Positions 8,902 to 17,277 of a stretch of DNA of 64,000 bases are shown here, one piece after another. Location of the stretch: assembly GCF_014647375.1 (NCBI RefSeq), contig NZ_BMPB01000011.1:124001-188000 (forward strand). Direction: 5' to 3'. The notes below the pieces were generated by a model. The model was given only the letters and a program-made list of their open reading frames with translations. It searched no databases and was not told where the DNA came from. Position 1 is the first letter of the stretch. Every line of letters starts with the position of its first letter. The translations under genes and the position numbers were made by a program. Source of the DNA: Parabacteroides faecis (lineage in GTDB: Bacteria > Bacteroidota > Bacteroidia > Bacteroidales > Tannerellaceae).

Positions 8902-9807
8902 ATGAAGAAGAATGTGACTTTTAAAAATCGTATTATCGATGTGGCAGCCGACCTTTACCTACCGACTGGTTTTGATGAAAATAAGAAATATGCAGCTATT
9001 GTTGTTGTTCATCCGGGAAGTAGTTGTAAGGAGCAGACGGCTGCTATTTATGCGGGAAAACTGGCTGAACAAGGATTTGTTACCCTAGCTGTCAATGCTT
9101 CCTATCAGGGAGAGAGCGGTGGTGAGCCACGGGATATAGAAGATCCGGCAACACGTGTCGAAGATATACGTTGTGCGGTGGATTTTTTGACAACACTTCC
9201 TTATGTGGATGAAGAACGTATCGGTGGTCTTGGTATATGTGCCGGCGGAGGTTACATCGTGAATGCCGCAATGACGGAACGCCGTATCAAAGCAGTAGGT
9301 ACGTCTGTAGGTGCTAATATTGGCCGGGTAAATAACGAAGGGCCTGCCGAAGAGGTGATCAAGGTGCTGGAGATGATTGGCCGACAGCGTACGGCGGAAG
9401 CTCGTGGTGCAGAACCGCTGATTGTGCCCTGGGTGGCAGCAGAAAGCAAAGATGCCGAAGATATAGATTTGCGTGAGGCGTATGAGTATTACTTGACTCC
9501 GCGTGGACAACATCCGAATTCAACAAATAAATTACGTTTTATAAGTATGGCTTCCGTAATCGCTTTCGATGCTTTTCATATGGTGGACAAACTGCTGACG
9601 CAACCTTTACAGATCATTGTCGGTGCTAAAGGCGGTGTGTTCAAGTCTTTCCAGGATGGCAAAGAACTTTACAAACGGGCTGCATCGAAAGAAAAGGATT
9701 TGCTTGTTTTTGAGAATGCTTCCCATTATGACCTGTATGATAATCCGGAGTATGTGAATCCGGCTGTTGAGAAACTGACAGGGTTCTATCGTAAATATCT
9801 GGGATAA
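8902..9807 (+). CDS. Alpha/beta hydrolase, dienelactone-hydrolase-like
   Basis: Cytoplasmic alpha/beta-hydrolase of 301 residues with no signal peptide. The nucleophile elbow reads GLGICAGGG, so the nucleophile would be Cys113 rather than Ser, as in dienelactone hydrolases. VVVVHPGSS is the oxyanion-hole region, and the C-terminal NASHYDLYDN supplies the expected catalytic His. Start: the ATG at 8902 (MKKNVTFKN) is preferred over a TTG two codons upstream. The substrate is not evident; possibilities are an ester or deacylation step on an imported sugar, or an unrelated detoxification role. It follows the AraC gene in the same direction with its own -7 box and ends at a strong bidirectional terminator shared with nadE. 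Confidence 0.8.
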   Translation: MKKNVTFKNRIIDVAADLYLPTGFDENKKYAAIVVVHPGSSCKEQTAAIYAGKLAEQGFVTLAVNASYQGESGGEPRDIEDPATRVEDIRCAVDFLTTLPYVDEERIGGLGICAGGGYIVNAAMTERRIKAVGTSVGANIGRVNNEGPAEEVIKVLEMIGRQRTAEARGAEPLIVPWVAAESKDAEDIDLREAYEYYLTPRGQHPNSTNKLRFISMASVIAFDAFHMVDKLLTQPLQIIVGAKGGVFKSFQDGKELYKRAASKEKDLLVFENASHYDLYDNPEYVNPAVEKLTGFYRKYLG

Positions 9808-9840
9808 CGAAGCAAGATAGATATCTTCTGATAGACAGGG

Positions 9841-9897
9841 ATAAATAAAGAGCGTATCTGTGTTCCGTAAAGGATGATGGATATGCTCTTTATTTAT
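9841..9897. terminator. Bidirectional terminator between convergent hydrolase and nadE genes
   Basis: Perfect 13-bp arms (9841-9853 and 9885-9897), extendable inward by GC and wobble pairs, have A/T-rich outer ends that give a T-run on either strand. It lies exactly between two convergent genes. Confidence 0.8.
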
Positions 9898-9915
9898 TTA
9901 TAAGTTCTGTCTTTT

Positions 9916-11847
9916 TCAATCTAAAGCTTCTATCTCTTTCAGCCATAACGTTGCCATCGCATCGCTCGGCATACGCCAGTCACCGCGTGGGGAAAGACTG
10001 ACGGAACCGACTTTCGGGCCGTCGGGCAGGCAACTTCGTTTGAACTGTTGCTGGAAGAAACGGCGGAAGAAAGTGTAGAGCCATTTTTTGATTGTCTCTT
10101 TGTCGTAATTGTCCTTGAAAGCCTGTTGTGCCAGGAAGTAGATCTTGACAGGTGAGGAGCCGAAGCGGAGGAAATGATACAGGAAGAAATCGTGTAGTTC
10201 GTAAGGGCCTACCAGGTCTTCCGTTTTCTGTTTGATATTTCCGTTTTCATCTGCCGGGATCAGTTCGGGGCTGATAGGGGTATCGACGATATCCAGCAAG
10301 GTAGCGCGGGAGGCTTCATCCACCCGGTTGTGGGCAACCCATTCCACCAGGTATTTGACTAATGTTTTAGGGATGCTTCCGTTAACACCGTACATCGACA
10401 TATGATCGCCGTTGTAGGTCGCCCAACCCAGTGCCAGTTCCGACAGGTCGCCGGTTCCGATCACCATACCGTTTTCCTGATTGGCTACATCCATCAGAAT
10501 TTGGGTACGTTCGCGTGCCTGGCTGTTCTCGTAAGTAACATCATGGACAGACGGATCGTGGTTGATGTCTTTGAAGTGTTGGAGGCAGGCATCTTTGATC
10601 GAAATTTCTTTTAGTGTGACACCCAATGAACGGATCAGGTCGCAAGCATTGGTATAGGTGCGGTCGGTGGTTCCGAAGCCGGGCATGGTGATACCGAGTA
10701 TCTGGTTGCGGGGGATACCGAGCGCATCGAAGGTCATCACGGTTACCAACAGGGCTAATGTGGAATCCAGTCCACCCGAAATACCGACAACCGCCGTTTT
10801 AGAGTGGGTATGGACCATGCGTTTGGCTAGTCCGGCCACCTGAATCTGGAAGATTTCTTCGCAACGCTCTTTTAAAGCATCGCCGGAAGGAGTGAAAGGA
10901 TGCGGGTCGATCGGGCGCGTCAGTACCGGATCTCCGGAAGTTTCGGACAGGGCGAACGGGACTACGATCGTTTCCTCCGGTAATAAAGTGGAGGCTCCGT
11001 GCATGAAGCTGGTGTTCACGCGACGGTCGTTTTGCAGGTTTTCAACGTCGATCTCACTAATGATGAGTTGTTCCTGCATGGTGAAGCGCGGCGATTCTTC
11101 CAGGAGATTTCCGTTTTCGGCAATGATGCCGTTACCTGCAAAAACAAGGTCTGTACTGGATTCTCCGAAACCGGCGGAGGCGTAGACATATCCTGCCATA
11201 CAACGGGCAGATTGCTGGCAGATCAGTGAACGGAGGTAATGGTGTTTACCGATCAGTTCGTTACTGGCGGATATATTTACCAGGATATTGGCTCCTTCCA
11301 TCGCCAGTAGGGAACTAGGGGGAACGGGAACCCATAAGTCTTCACATATCTCGATACCGACTTTTACCTGTCCGGAGGTGAATAATAGGTGACTATTCAT
11401 CGGGTATGCGTTGTTTCCGATCGAGATGGTTTTATCCCATAGCTCGGTAGCGGAAGTAAACCAGCGCTGTTCCTGAAATTCTTTGTAGTTCGGCAGATAT
11501 GTTTTGGGAACTACGCCTATTATCTTTCCGCTTTGAAAAGCGATAGCGGCATTGATCAGTCGGTTGTCCGTTACGAGCGGGGCACCTACGATGGTGAGCA
11601 GGTTCAGGTCGGCGGTGTCGTTGACGAGTTTTAATAGGGCCTGTTCTGCATTCTTCAGTAAAGTTTGCTGGGCAAACAAGTCCAGGCAGGTATAGGCCGT
11701 CACCGATAATTCAGGAAAAGCGATCAGTTGGACTCCCTTTTCCGATGCCTGACGTATCAGGCTTTCTATCTGCCCTATATTATAAGAACAGTCTGCCACC
11801 TGTACGTGAGGGACGGCTGCTGCTACTTTTATAAATCCGTAGTTCAT
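9916..11847 (-). CDS. nadE: Glutamine-dependent NAD+ synthetase
   Basis: Last step of NAD synthesis: amidates deamido-NAD using ATP and glutamine. The 643-residue protein has the two-domain form. An N-terminal nitrilase-type glutaminase (about 1-290) carries the Glu of AFPELSVTAY and Cys168 in GIEICEDLW. A C-terminal synthetase domain carries the PP-loop SGGLDSTLALL and GTGDLSELALGW. The start at 11847 overlaps the TGA of a short toxin-like reading frame by two bases (ATGA), so translation may be coupled to it. The only clear promoter upstream is that of the antitoxin-like gene (12217-12247), suggesting that this probably essential gene is read from a toxin-antitoxin remnant promoter (inference). 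It ends at a bidirectional terminator. Confidence 0.96.
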   Translation of the reverse strand: MNYGFIKVAAAVPHVQVADCSYNIGQIESLIRQASEKGVQLIAFPELSVTAYTCLDLFAQQTLLKNAEQALLKLVNDTADLNLLTIVGAPLVTDNRLINAAIAFQSGKIIGVVPKTYLPNYKEFQEQRWFTSATELWDKTISIGNNAYPMNSHLLFTSGQVKVGIEICEDLWVPVPPSSLLAMEGANILVNISASNELIGKHHYLRSLICQQSARCMAGYVYASAGFGESSTDLVFAGNGIIAENGNLLEESPRFTMQEQLIISEIDVENLQNDRRVNTSFMHGASTLLPEETIVVPFALSETSGDPVLTRPIDPHPFTPSGDALKERCEEIFQIQVAGLAKRMVHTHSKTAVVGISGGLDSTLALLVTVMTFDALGIPRNQILGITMPGFGTTDRTYTNACDLIRSLGVTLKEISIKDACLQHFKDINHDPSVHDVTYENSQARERTQILMDVANQENGMVIGTGDLSELALGWATYNGDHMSMYGVNGSIPKTLVKYLVEWVAHNRVDEASRATLLDIVDTPISPELIPADENGNIKQKTEDLVGPYELHDFFLYHFLRFGSSPVKIYFLAQQAFKDNYDKETIKKWLYTFFRRFFQQQFKRSCLPDGPKVGSVSLSPRGDWRMPSDAMATLWLKEIEALD

Positions 11848-11936
11848 ATTCTATTCTTCTTATAGTACTTCGCAATATTTTTCAAGTCGTTTTTGGCTTC
11901 GGTTGTCCAATAAAGAACATTTTTCTTTAGAACCAT
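11844..11936 (-). pseudogene. Truncated RelE/ParE-type toxin remnant (30 codons)
   Basis: A short reading frame starts with ATG at 11936, overlapping the last 10 bases of the antitoxin-like gene. It encodes VLYWTTEAKNDLKNIAKYY and then stops after 30 codons. This matches the start of RelE/ParE-family toxins, where a beta strand (v.W...A..DL..I..Y) leads into the first helix. The family is normally about 90-100 residues, so the catalytic C-terminal part is missing. The stop codon overlaps the nadE start. The family call rests on a short segment but is supported by the classic antitoxin-toxin overlap. Confidence 0.6.
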
Positions 11937-12184
11937 GTTTCTATTTCTTTTTCTAGTTCCTCATTAGATATGATACGTCCGTGTTTTATATCTTCTTCCG
12001 ATTTTCTGATAGCCGCAATCATTTCTTCTTGCGAATGAACGACGCAAGGACGAGGGTTCTCTTTCTTGGGCATAACGCGTTTCACGTATTTCTTGATTTT
12101 TTCCAAAACTTCCAGATCATCTATTTCGTCCAGATAATCTTCAACGAAGTTCTTTTTCCATTGTTGTAATTCCATTGCCGTCAT
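11927..12184 (-). CDS. Antitoxin-like small protein (partner of a degraded RelE/ParE toxin)
   Basis: An 85-residue charged protein beginning MTAMELQQWKKNFVEDYLDE. This resembles the N-terminus common to small Bacteroidetes antitoxins (MTA-x-ELQ...), and an acidic C-terminal segment (EELEKEIETWF) is of the kind that wraps a toxin. It has a strong ribosome site (AGAAAGGAGTT) and a near-consensus promoter. Its 3' end overlaps a toxin-like start codon, as in type II toxin-antitoxin operons, but the toxin is cut to 30 codons. It may persist as an orphan antitoxin or autoregulator in front of nadE. No DNA-binding domain is recognised with certainty. Confidence 0.65.
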   Translation of the reverse strand: MTAMELQQWKKNFVEDYLDEIDDLEVLEKIKKYVKRVMPKKENPRPCVVHSQEEMIAAIRKSEEDIKHGRIISNEELEKEIETWF

Positions 12185-12216
12185 AACGTAAACTCCTTTC
12201 TTATATAATGATGCTC

Positions 12217-12247
12217 CAAAGGTATGTATTTCTCTGGGAATATGAAA
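12217..12247 (-). promoter_or_regulatory. Promoter of the antitoxin-like gene and probably nadE
   Basis: On the minus strand TTTC (12247-12244), a 19-bp spacer, and TACCTTTG (12224-12217) give a perfect -7 and a three-of-four -33 match. No comparable signal lies between the antitoxin-like gene and nadE. Confidence 0.6.
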
Positions 12248-12248
12248 G

Positions 12249-12281
12249 AAGGGAAGCCATACTTCGTAGCATGCTTCCCTT
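12249..12281 (-). terminator. Terminator after glnN
   Basis: Arms 12249-12257 (AAGGGAAGC) and 12273-12281 (GCTTCCCTT) pair perfectly. On the minus strand the stem is followed by a T-rich tract (CTTCTTTC). Confidence 0.65.
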
Positions 12282-12307
12282 TAAAACACAAAACAATCAA
12301 CAAAAAA

Positions 12308-14494
12308 CTATCTGATAAATAATAATTCGCGATATTTCGGTAATGTCCACATCTGGTCGTCTACAACCAGTTCCAGTTTGTCGATGTGGTAGCGGATTTC
12401 TTCCAGCATCGGGACGATGGTATCGTGGTAGGCAATGGCCTTTTCGCGTTCGCTCTCGATCTTGTTGGCAACCTTACGGGCTTCGATCATTTCGTCGACC
12501 TTTTCCTTGATGAAGTTGGTGCGGCAAGCGATGTCTTCGATGATCTCCAGGTTGCGGGCGGAAAGGACGGATGCCTTGTCTGCCGGGAAAAGATCTTTCA
12601 TTTTATAAACGTTATCGACCAGTGAAGTCTGATAGCGGGTGGCGATAGGGATGATATGGTTCATCGTCAGGTCGCCTAATACGCGGGCTTCGATCTGTAT
12701 CTTCTTTGTATATGTTTCCCATTTCACTTCGTTACGGGCTTCCAGCTCTTTGCGGGTCATGACACCTGTCGACTCGAACATATTGATGCTACTTTCTTTC
12801 AGGTAATTGTCGAAAATGACCGGAACACTGGTTTCACAATCCAGGCCACGGCGTTTGGCCTCTTCTTTCCATTCATCGCTATAACCGTTGCCGTCGAAAT
12901 GGATGGCTTTGCATTCTTTGATGTCTTTGCGGAGCACTTCCAGGATGGCGGCAAACTTGTCTTTGCCGGTTGCAATCTTTCCGTCTACCTCTGTTTTGAA
13001 CAGCTTCAATTGTTCGGCAACGGCGGCATTCAGAGCCAGCATCGCCGAGGCACAATTGGCTTCGGAACCTACGGCGCGGAATTCGAAACGGTTTCCGGTG
13101 AAAGCGAAAGGAGAGGTACGGTTACGGTCGGTGTTATCGATCAGTAATTCGGGGATACGGGCGATATCCAGTTTCATTCCCTGTTTACCGGCCAGCATGA
13201 GATCCTCCGGTTCACTCTTTTCCAGATGGTCTAAAACCTGTGATAACTGGGTTCCCAGGAAGCTGGAGATAATTGCGGGAGGTGCTTCGTTGGCTCCCAG
13301 GCGGTGGGCGTTGGTTGCGCTGGAGATACTTGCTTTCAGTAATCCGTTATGACGGTAAACGGCCATCAAAACATTTACAACGAAAGTGATGAAGCGCAGG
13401 TTGTCCTCCGGAGTCTTCCCCGGGCCCATCAGGCCGATGCCTGTGTCGGTACCCAGCGACCAGTTGTTGTGCTTACCTGATCCGTTTACTCCCTTGAATG
13501 GCTTTTCATGCAACAGGACACGGAAACCATGCTTGCGGCTGATCTTACGCATCAAGGCCATGACGAGCAGGTTATGGTCGTTTGCCAGGTTGCATTCTTC
13601 AAAGATAGGAGCCAGTTCGAACTGATTAGGAGCTACTTCGTTGTGGCGGGTCTTCAATGGGATACCCAATTTGAGGGATTCGATCTCTAACTCTTTCATA
13701 AACTCCATGACACGGGTAGGAATGGCACCGAAATAGTGATCTTCCAGCTGCTGGTTCTTGCTACTTTCGTGGCCCATCAGCGTACGACCGCTAAGCAACA
13801 GGTCAGGACGGGCAGCATACAGACCTTCGTCTACTAAAAAATATTCCTGTTCCCATCCCAGATAAGCATATACTTTCTTTACATCCGGATTGAAATAGTG
13901 GCATATGTCGACGGCTGCTTTATTGACAGCTTCCAATGCTTTCAGCAAGGGAGCCTTATAGTCCAGCGATTCGCCGGTATAAGCAATGAAGATGGTCGGT
14001 ATACACAAGGTATCGCCAACGATGAAAGCTGGGGATGAAGGATCCCAGGCCGAATAGCCGCGTGCCTCGAAGGTATTTCGGATACCGCCGTTCGGAAAAC
14101 TGGAAGCATCCGGTTCCTGTTGGATTAGGAGTTTTCCTGAAAATTCTTCAACCATTCCGCCTTTACCGTCGTGCTCTACGAAAGCATCATGTTTTTCGGC
14201 GGTTCCTTCGGTCAGAGGATGAAACCAGTGGGTATAATGGGTTGCTCCCATTTCGATCGCCCATTTTTTCATACCGGCGGCTACGGCATCGGCCGTTTCC
14301 CGGTCGAGAGGAGTGCCGTTGTCGATAGAATCGACTAGTTTGGCATAAGCCTTTTCCGGAAGATATTTGAACATCTTCTCACGGTTGAATACGTTCTTTC
14401 CGAAATATTCCGACGGACGTTCTGCCGGGGTGGCTACTTCGGTGGCTCTTTTCTTGAAGGCCGATTCTACAACTCTGAATCTTAACTTTGACAT
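12308..14494 (-). CDS. glnN: Glutamine synthetase, type III
   Basis: ATP-dependent ammonia assimilation into glutamine. At 728 residues it has the length of the GSIII class typical of Bacteroidetes, far longer than type I enzymes. The N-terminal GSIII region is visible (SEYFGKNVFN), as are the catalytic-core motifs GWEQEYFLVDEG, TRHNEVAPNQFELAP, GVNGSGKHNNWSLGT and NRTSPFAFTGNRFEFRA. It is monocistronic: a terminator follows at 12249-12281 and a structured leader precedes it. With gltB-gltD (31-36 kb) it completes the GS-GOGAT cycle within this window. Confidence 0.97.
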   Translation of the reverse strand: MSKLRFRVVESAFKKRATEVATPAERPSEYFGKNVFNREKMFKYLPEKAYAKLVDSIDNGTPLDRETADAVAAGMKKWAIEMGATHYTHWFHPLTEGTAEKHDAFVEHDGKGGMVEEFSGKLLIQQEPDASSFPNGGIRNTFEARGYSAWDPSSPAFIVGDTLCIPTIFIAYTGESLDYKAPLLKALEAVNKAAVDICHYFNPDVKKVYAYLGWEQEYFLVDEGLYAARPDLLLSGRTLMGHESSKNQQLEDHYFGAIPTRVMEFMKELEIESLKLGIPLKTRHNEVAPNQFELAPIFEECNLANDHNLLVMALMRKISRKHGFRVLLHEKPFKGVNGSGKHNNWSLGTDTGIGLMGPGKTPEDNLRFITFVVNVLMAVYRHNGLLKASISSATNAHRLGANEAPPAIISSFLGTQLSQVLDHLEKSEPEDLMLAGKQGMKLDIARIPELLIDNTDRNRTSPFAFTGNRFEFRAVGSEANCASAMLALNAAVAEQLKLFKTEVDGKIATGKDKFAAILEVLRKDIKECKAIHFDGNGYSDEWKEEAKRRGLDCETSVPVIFDNYLKESSINMFESTGVMTRKELEARNEVKWETYTKKIQIEARVLGDLTMNHIIPIATRYQTSLVDNVYKMKDLFPADKASVLSARNLEIIEDIACRTNFIKEKVDEMIEARKVANKIESEREKAIAYHDTIVPMLEEIRYHIDKLELVVDDQMWTLPKYRELLFIR

Positions 14495-14796
14495 ACTATT
14501 TGATTTTAAAGTAAGTGTTTGTTATTATTTATCTTCCGGGAAGGTAGGAGGAACCTTCCTTTCCACATCCTGATGCAGTAATCACATATGTGGAGGGATT
14601 GCTGCCCTATAAAAAGGAGTATAGAGTTACCTGCCATAGTTGGGGCTTGGCATTGCGGTATAACATTCTATAAAATCGAAAAGCAGCGGCCGGCTTCTCT
14701 ATACGGTCCTTTTCATGAGATAACCTGAATTGATACGTTGTTTACTCTTTTGTTTCATCCTGCTTCCTGTATTTTCAATTCTCAATTTTCAATTAT
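14495..14796. promoter_or_regulatory. Leader/intergenic region upstream of glnN with hairpin potential
   Basis: About 300 bp without a gene. A 7-bp perfect hairpin lies at 14539-14559 (GGAAGGT/ACCTTCC, 7-nt loop). A second stem with one wobble pair lies just upstream (GCAGTAATC pairing with GATTGCTGC, about 14575-14607) and encloses the palindrome CACATATGTG. No TAnnTTTG box reading toward glnN was found. A nitrogen-responsive leader or an activator-dependent promoter are both possible, but neither is shown. An A/T-rich repeat (ATTTTCAATTCTCAATTTTCAA) precedes the dapL stop. Confidence 0.35.
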
Positions 14797-16023
14797 TCAG
14801 AGCCACTTCTTCAGCCTGGCCATTGCCTCCAAAGTGTCGTCCCGGTCGCCAAAGGCGGTGAGTCTCAGATAGCCTTCGCCACTCGGGCCGAATCCTACGC
14901 CCGGTGTCCCTACGATATTGACTTCGTAAAGCAACTTATCAAAGAATTTCCAGGAGGAGAGACCTTTCGGAGCTTTTACCCAGAGATAAGGAGCATTTTC
15001 ACCACCCCATACCTTCAGACCGCAACCCTGGAGACCCTCTTTCATAATACGTGCGTTAGTCATATAATAGTTGATCGTAGCCTTCACTTGTTCTTTTCCT
15101 TCCGGAGAGTAGACCGCTTCGGCACCCCGCTGGGTGATGTAGCTGGTCCCGTTGAATTTGGTCGTTTGACGGCGGTTCCACAGCTTGTTCAATTGTACCT
15201 TTTCGCCTCCCAGGGTAAAGCCGTTCAGTTCTTTCGGTACAACCGTATATCCGCAACGTACTCCGGTGAAACCGGCAGTCTTCGAGAAGCTACGAAATTC
15301 GATAGCAACCTTTTTCGCCCCTTTGATTTCATAGATCGAGTGGGGGATGTTCGGGTCCTGTATGTAAGCTTCGTAAGCTGAATCGTACATGATCAGTACA
15401 TCGTTTGCCAGCGCGTAGTTTACCCATTTCTTCAACTCGTCTTTTGTCAGGCTTGTGCCTGTCGGGTTGTTGGGGTAGCAGAGATAGAGGATATCTACCC
15501 GGCGGCTTGGAAGTTCGGGAATGAAATCGTTTTCTTCCGTGCAGGGAATATAAACGACATCGCTCCATTTTCCGTTTTCCAATACTCCGGTACGTCCGCT
15601 CATGACGTTGGAATCTATATAGACGGGGTAGACCGGATCGAGTACCCCGATACTATTATCGTGGCGGAGAATATCGCCTATATTTCCGCAATCGCTTTTG
15701 GCACCGTCACTGACGAAAACTTCGCCCGGCTCCAGAAATATCCCTCGGCTGGCATAATCATTCTTGATGATAGCGTCGATCAGGAAAGGATAACCCTGTT
15801 CGGGACCATAGCCGTGGAAATTCTCCTGGGTTGCCAGGTCGTCGACGGCTTTGTGCATCGCTTCGATAACGGCTGGTGCCAGCGGTTGTGTTACATCACC
15901 GATTCCCATGCGGATTATTTTGTCTTTAGGGTGCGTTATCTTGAAACTGTTTACTTTTTTCGCAATGTCTGAAAATAAGTAACTGTTCTGTAGTTTCAGG
16001 AAATGTTCGTTAATCAGTGCCAT
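14797..16023 (-). CDS. dapL: LL-diaminopimelate aminotransferase
   Basis: PLP enzyme converting tetrahydrodipicolinate directly to LL-diaminopimelate for lysine and peptidoglycan synthesis. The 408-residue protein starts [20 protein letters not shown], characteristic of DapL. It has the substrate-binding [11 protein letters not shown], the class I/II aminotransferase block CYPNNPTGT, and the PLP lysine in [11 protein letters not shown]. It follows dapF by 57 bp, and DapL plus DapF are successive steps of one pathway, so a dapF-dapL operon is likely. Confidence 0.97.
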   Translation of the reverse strand: MALINEHFLKLQNSYLFSDIAKKVNSFKITHPKDKIIRMGIGDVTQPLAPAVIEAMHKAVDDLATQENFHGYGPEQGYPFLIDAIIKNDYASRGIFLEPGEVFVSDGAKSDCGNIGDILRHDNSIGVLDPVYPVYIDSNVMSGRTGVLENGKWSDVVYIPCTEENDFIPELPSRRVDILYLCYPNNPTGTSLTKDELKKWVNYALANDVLIMYDSAYEAYIQDPNIPHSIYEIKGAKKVAIEFRSFSKTAGFTGVRCGYTVVPKELNGFTLGGEKVQLNKLWNRRQTTKFNGTSYITQRGAEAVYSPEGKEQVKATINYYMTNARIMKEGLQGCGLKVWGGENAPYLWVKAPKGLSSWKFFDKLLYEVNIVGTPGVGFGPSGEGYLRLTAFGDRDDTLEAMARLKKWL

Positions 16024-16080
16024 ATTCGTTCTGTTGTTTTATGTTGTTGTCTTGTGGAGACAGGGGGCGCCTGTCTTTTG

Positions 16081-16890
16081 TTATATTTCTATTGTCCCTT
16101 CAAATACGGTGACTGCTCCTCCGGTCATATAGACTTTTCCATTGTCTTTATCCCAGTGGATGGTGAGCGGTCCACCGTCCATGATCACTTTTGTTTTACG
16201 TTGGGTCTTACCGCATACGACTCCAGCGACGGCGGTTGCACAAGCACCTGTTCCGCAAGCCTGGGTAATCCCTGATCCCCGTTCCCATACCCTCATCCGG
16301 ACTTCATCGTCTTTCAAAACCTGTACAAACTCAACATTTGTCCGGTCGGGGAAGAGGGGATGACATTCCAGCTTAGGTCCGATAGCCGGCAAGTCGATAT
16401 CGTTTATATTAGTAACAAAAATAACCAGGTGAGGGTTTCCCATCGACAGGATAGTGCCGGTATACGTTTGTCCGTCGGCTTTCAGTTCAATGGATGGTTC
16501 AATTATTTCCGGGGTTCCCATATCGACCGTTACTTCGGTTACGGTGCCATTGGAAACTGTTAGTTGCAGAATCTTGATGCCTGATAATGTTTCCAGTGTG
16601 ACTGTCTCTTTGTTGGTTAGTCCTGCTTCGTAAACATATTTACCTATACAACGGGAAGCGTTTCCGCACATCATGGCTTCGGAGCCGTCGGCATTGAATA
16701 TCCGCATGCTGAAATCGGCTTTTTCCGATGAACCGATTAAAACCAATCCATCTGATCCGATACCTGTATGCAGTGCACTCAACTTAATGGCTAGCTCTTC
16801 CGGATTTTCCAGCGGATAAGCCATCGAGTTTATGTATATGTAGTCGTTACCGGCCCCGTGCATCTTTGTGAATCTAATTGGATTTGTCAT
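16081..16890 (-). CDS. dapF: Diaminopimelate epimerase
   Basis: Interconverts LL- and meso-diaminopimelate. The ATG at 16890 ([16 protein letters not shown]) gives a 269-residue protein of normal length. An upstream in-frame start at 16980 would add 30 residues unlike the family and would begin before the probable promoter box. The two catalytic cysteines are seen in MMCGNASRC and [12 protein letters not shown], and the [12 protein letters not shown]-terminal motif is intact. It lies 57 bp upstream of dapL on the same strand. Confidence 0.97.
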   Translation of the reverse strand: MTNPIRFTKMHGAGNDYIYINSMAYPLENPEELAIKLSALHTGIGSDGLVLIGSSEKADFSMRIFNADGSEAMMCGNASRCIGKYVYEAGLTNKETVTLETLSGIKILQLTVSNGTVTEVTVDMGTPEIIEPSIELKADGQTYTGTILSMGNPHLVIFVTNINDIDLPAIGPKLECHPLFPDRTNVEFVQVLKDDEVRMRVWERGSGITQACGTGACATAVAGVVCGKTQRKTKVIMDGGPLTIHWDKDNGKVYMTGGAVTVFEGTIEI

Positions 16891-16938
16891 TTCGATTGTT
16901 TTACTCCTTTTGGTATTTCTTTTTGTTTTGTTATAATG

Positions 16939-16946
16939 CAAATATA
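16939..16946 (-). promoter_or_regulatory. -7 promoter box of dapF-dapL
   Basis: Minus-strand TATATTTG, about 50 bp before the dapF ATG, fits TAnnTTTG. No -33 TTTG is at standard spacing. The rest of the gap to 17277 is A/T-rich and holds only the terminator at 17177-17224. Confidence 0.5.
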
Positions 16947-17176
16947 CGACGTTTTGATATTTTATATGCAGTAAGTGCATCTAAATGTTCTATAAAACTA
17001 CGTGTGGTGATAAATTGTTTTAATAATCCCCTTTGTTTGTTATGAATTATAACTATATAACAGTGAATAGGAGTATATTGTAAGTTGACGTAAGTGAAAA
17101 CTTGCTGAAATATCGTTAAAAGGAGACTTGTTATTCCTAGTAAGTATGACTATTTGTCAATGAAAGGAGATAAAAG

Positions 17177-17224
17177 AGACGCCATTCTGAACGAAAAGTA
17201 AGTGAATCGTTCAAAATGGCGTCT
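17177..17224. terminator. Strong hairpin terminator downstream of the GH106-like gene
   Basis: 18-bp arms (17177-17194 and 17207-17224) with one mismatch. On the plus strand TTTTT follows the stem; on the minus strand the downstream tract is CTTTTA. It ends PUL 2 transcription. Confidence 0.75.
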
Positions 17225-17277
17225 TTTTGTAAAATGAGATTCGGCGATTTATCCGAATCTTTACTGGAAAAGTTTGC

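Noticed and set aside
16891..16980. N-terminal extension of dapF from the ATG at 16980
   Set aside because: The extra 30 residues are unlike the family, and the extension spans the probable promoter box at 16939-16946.
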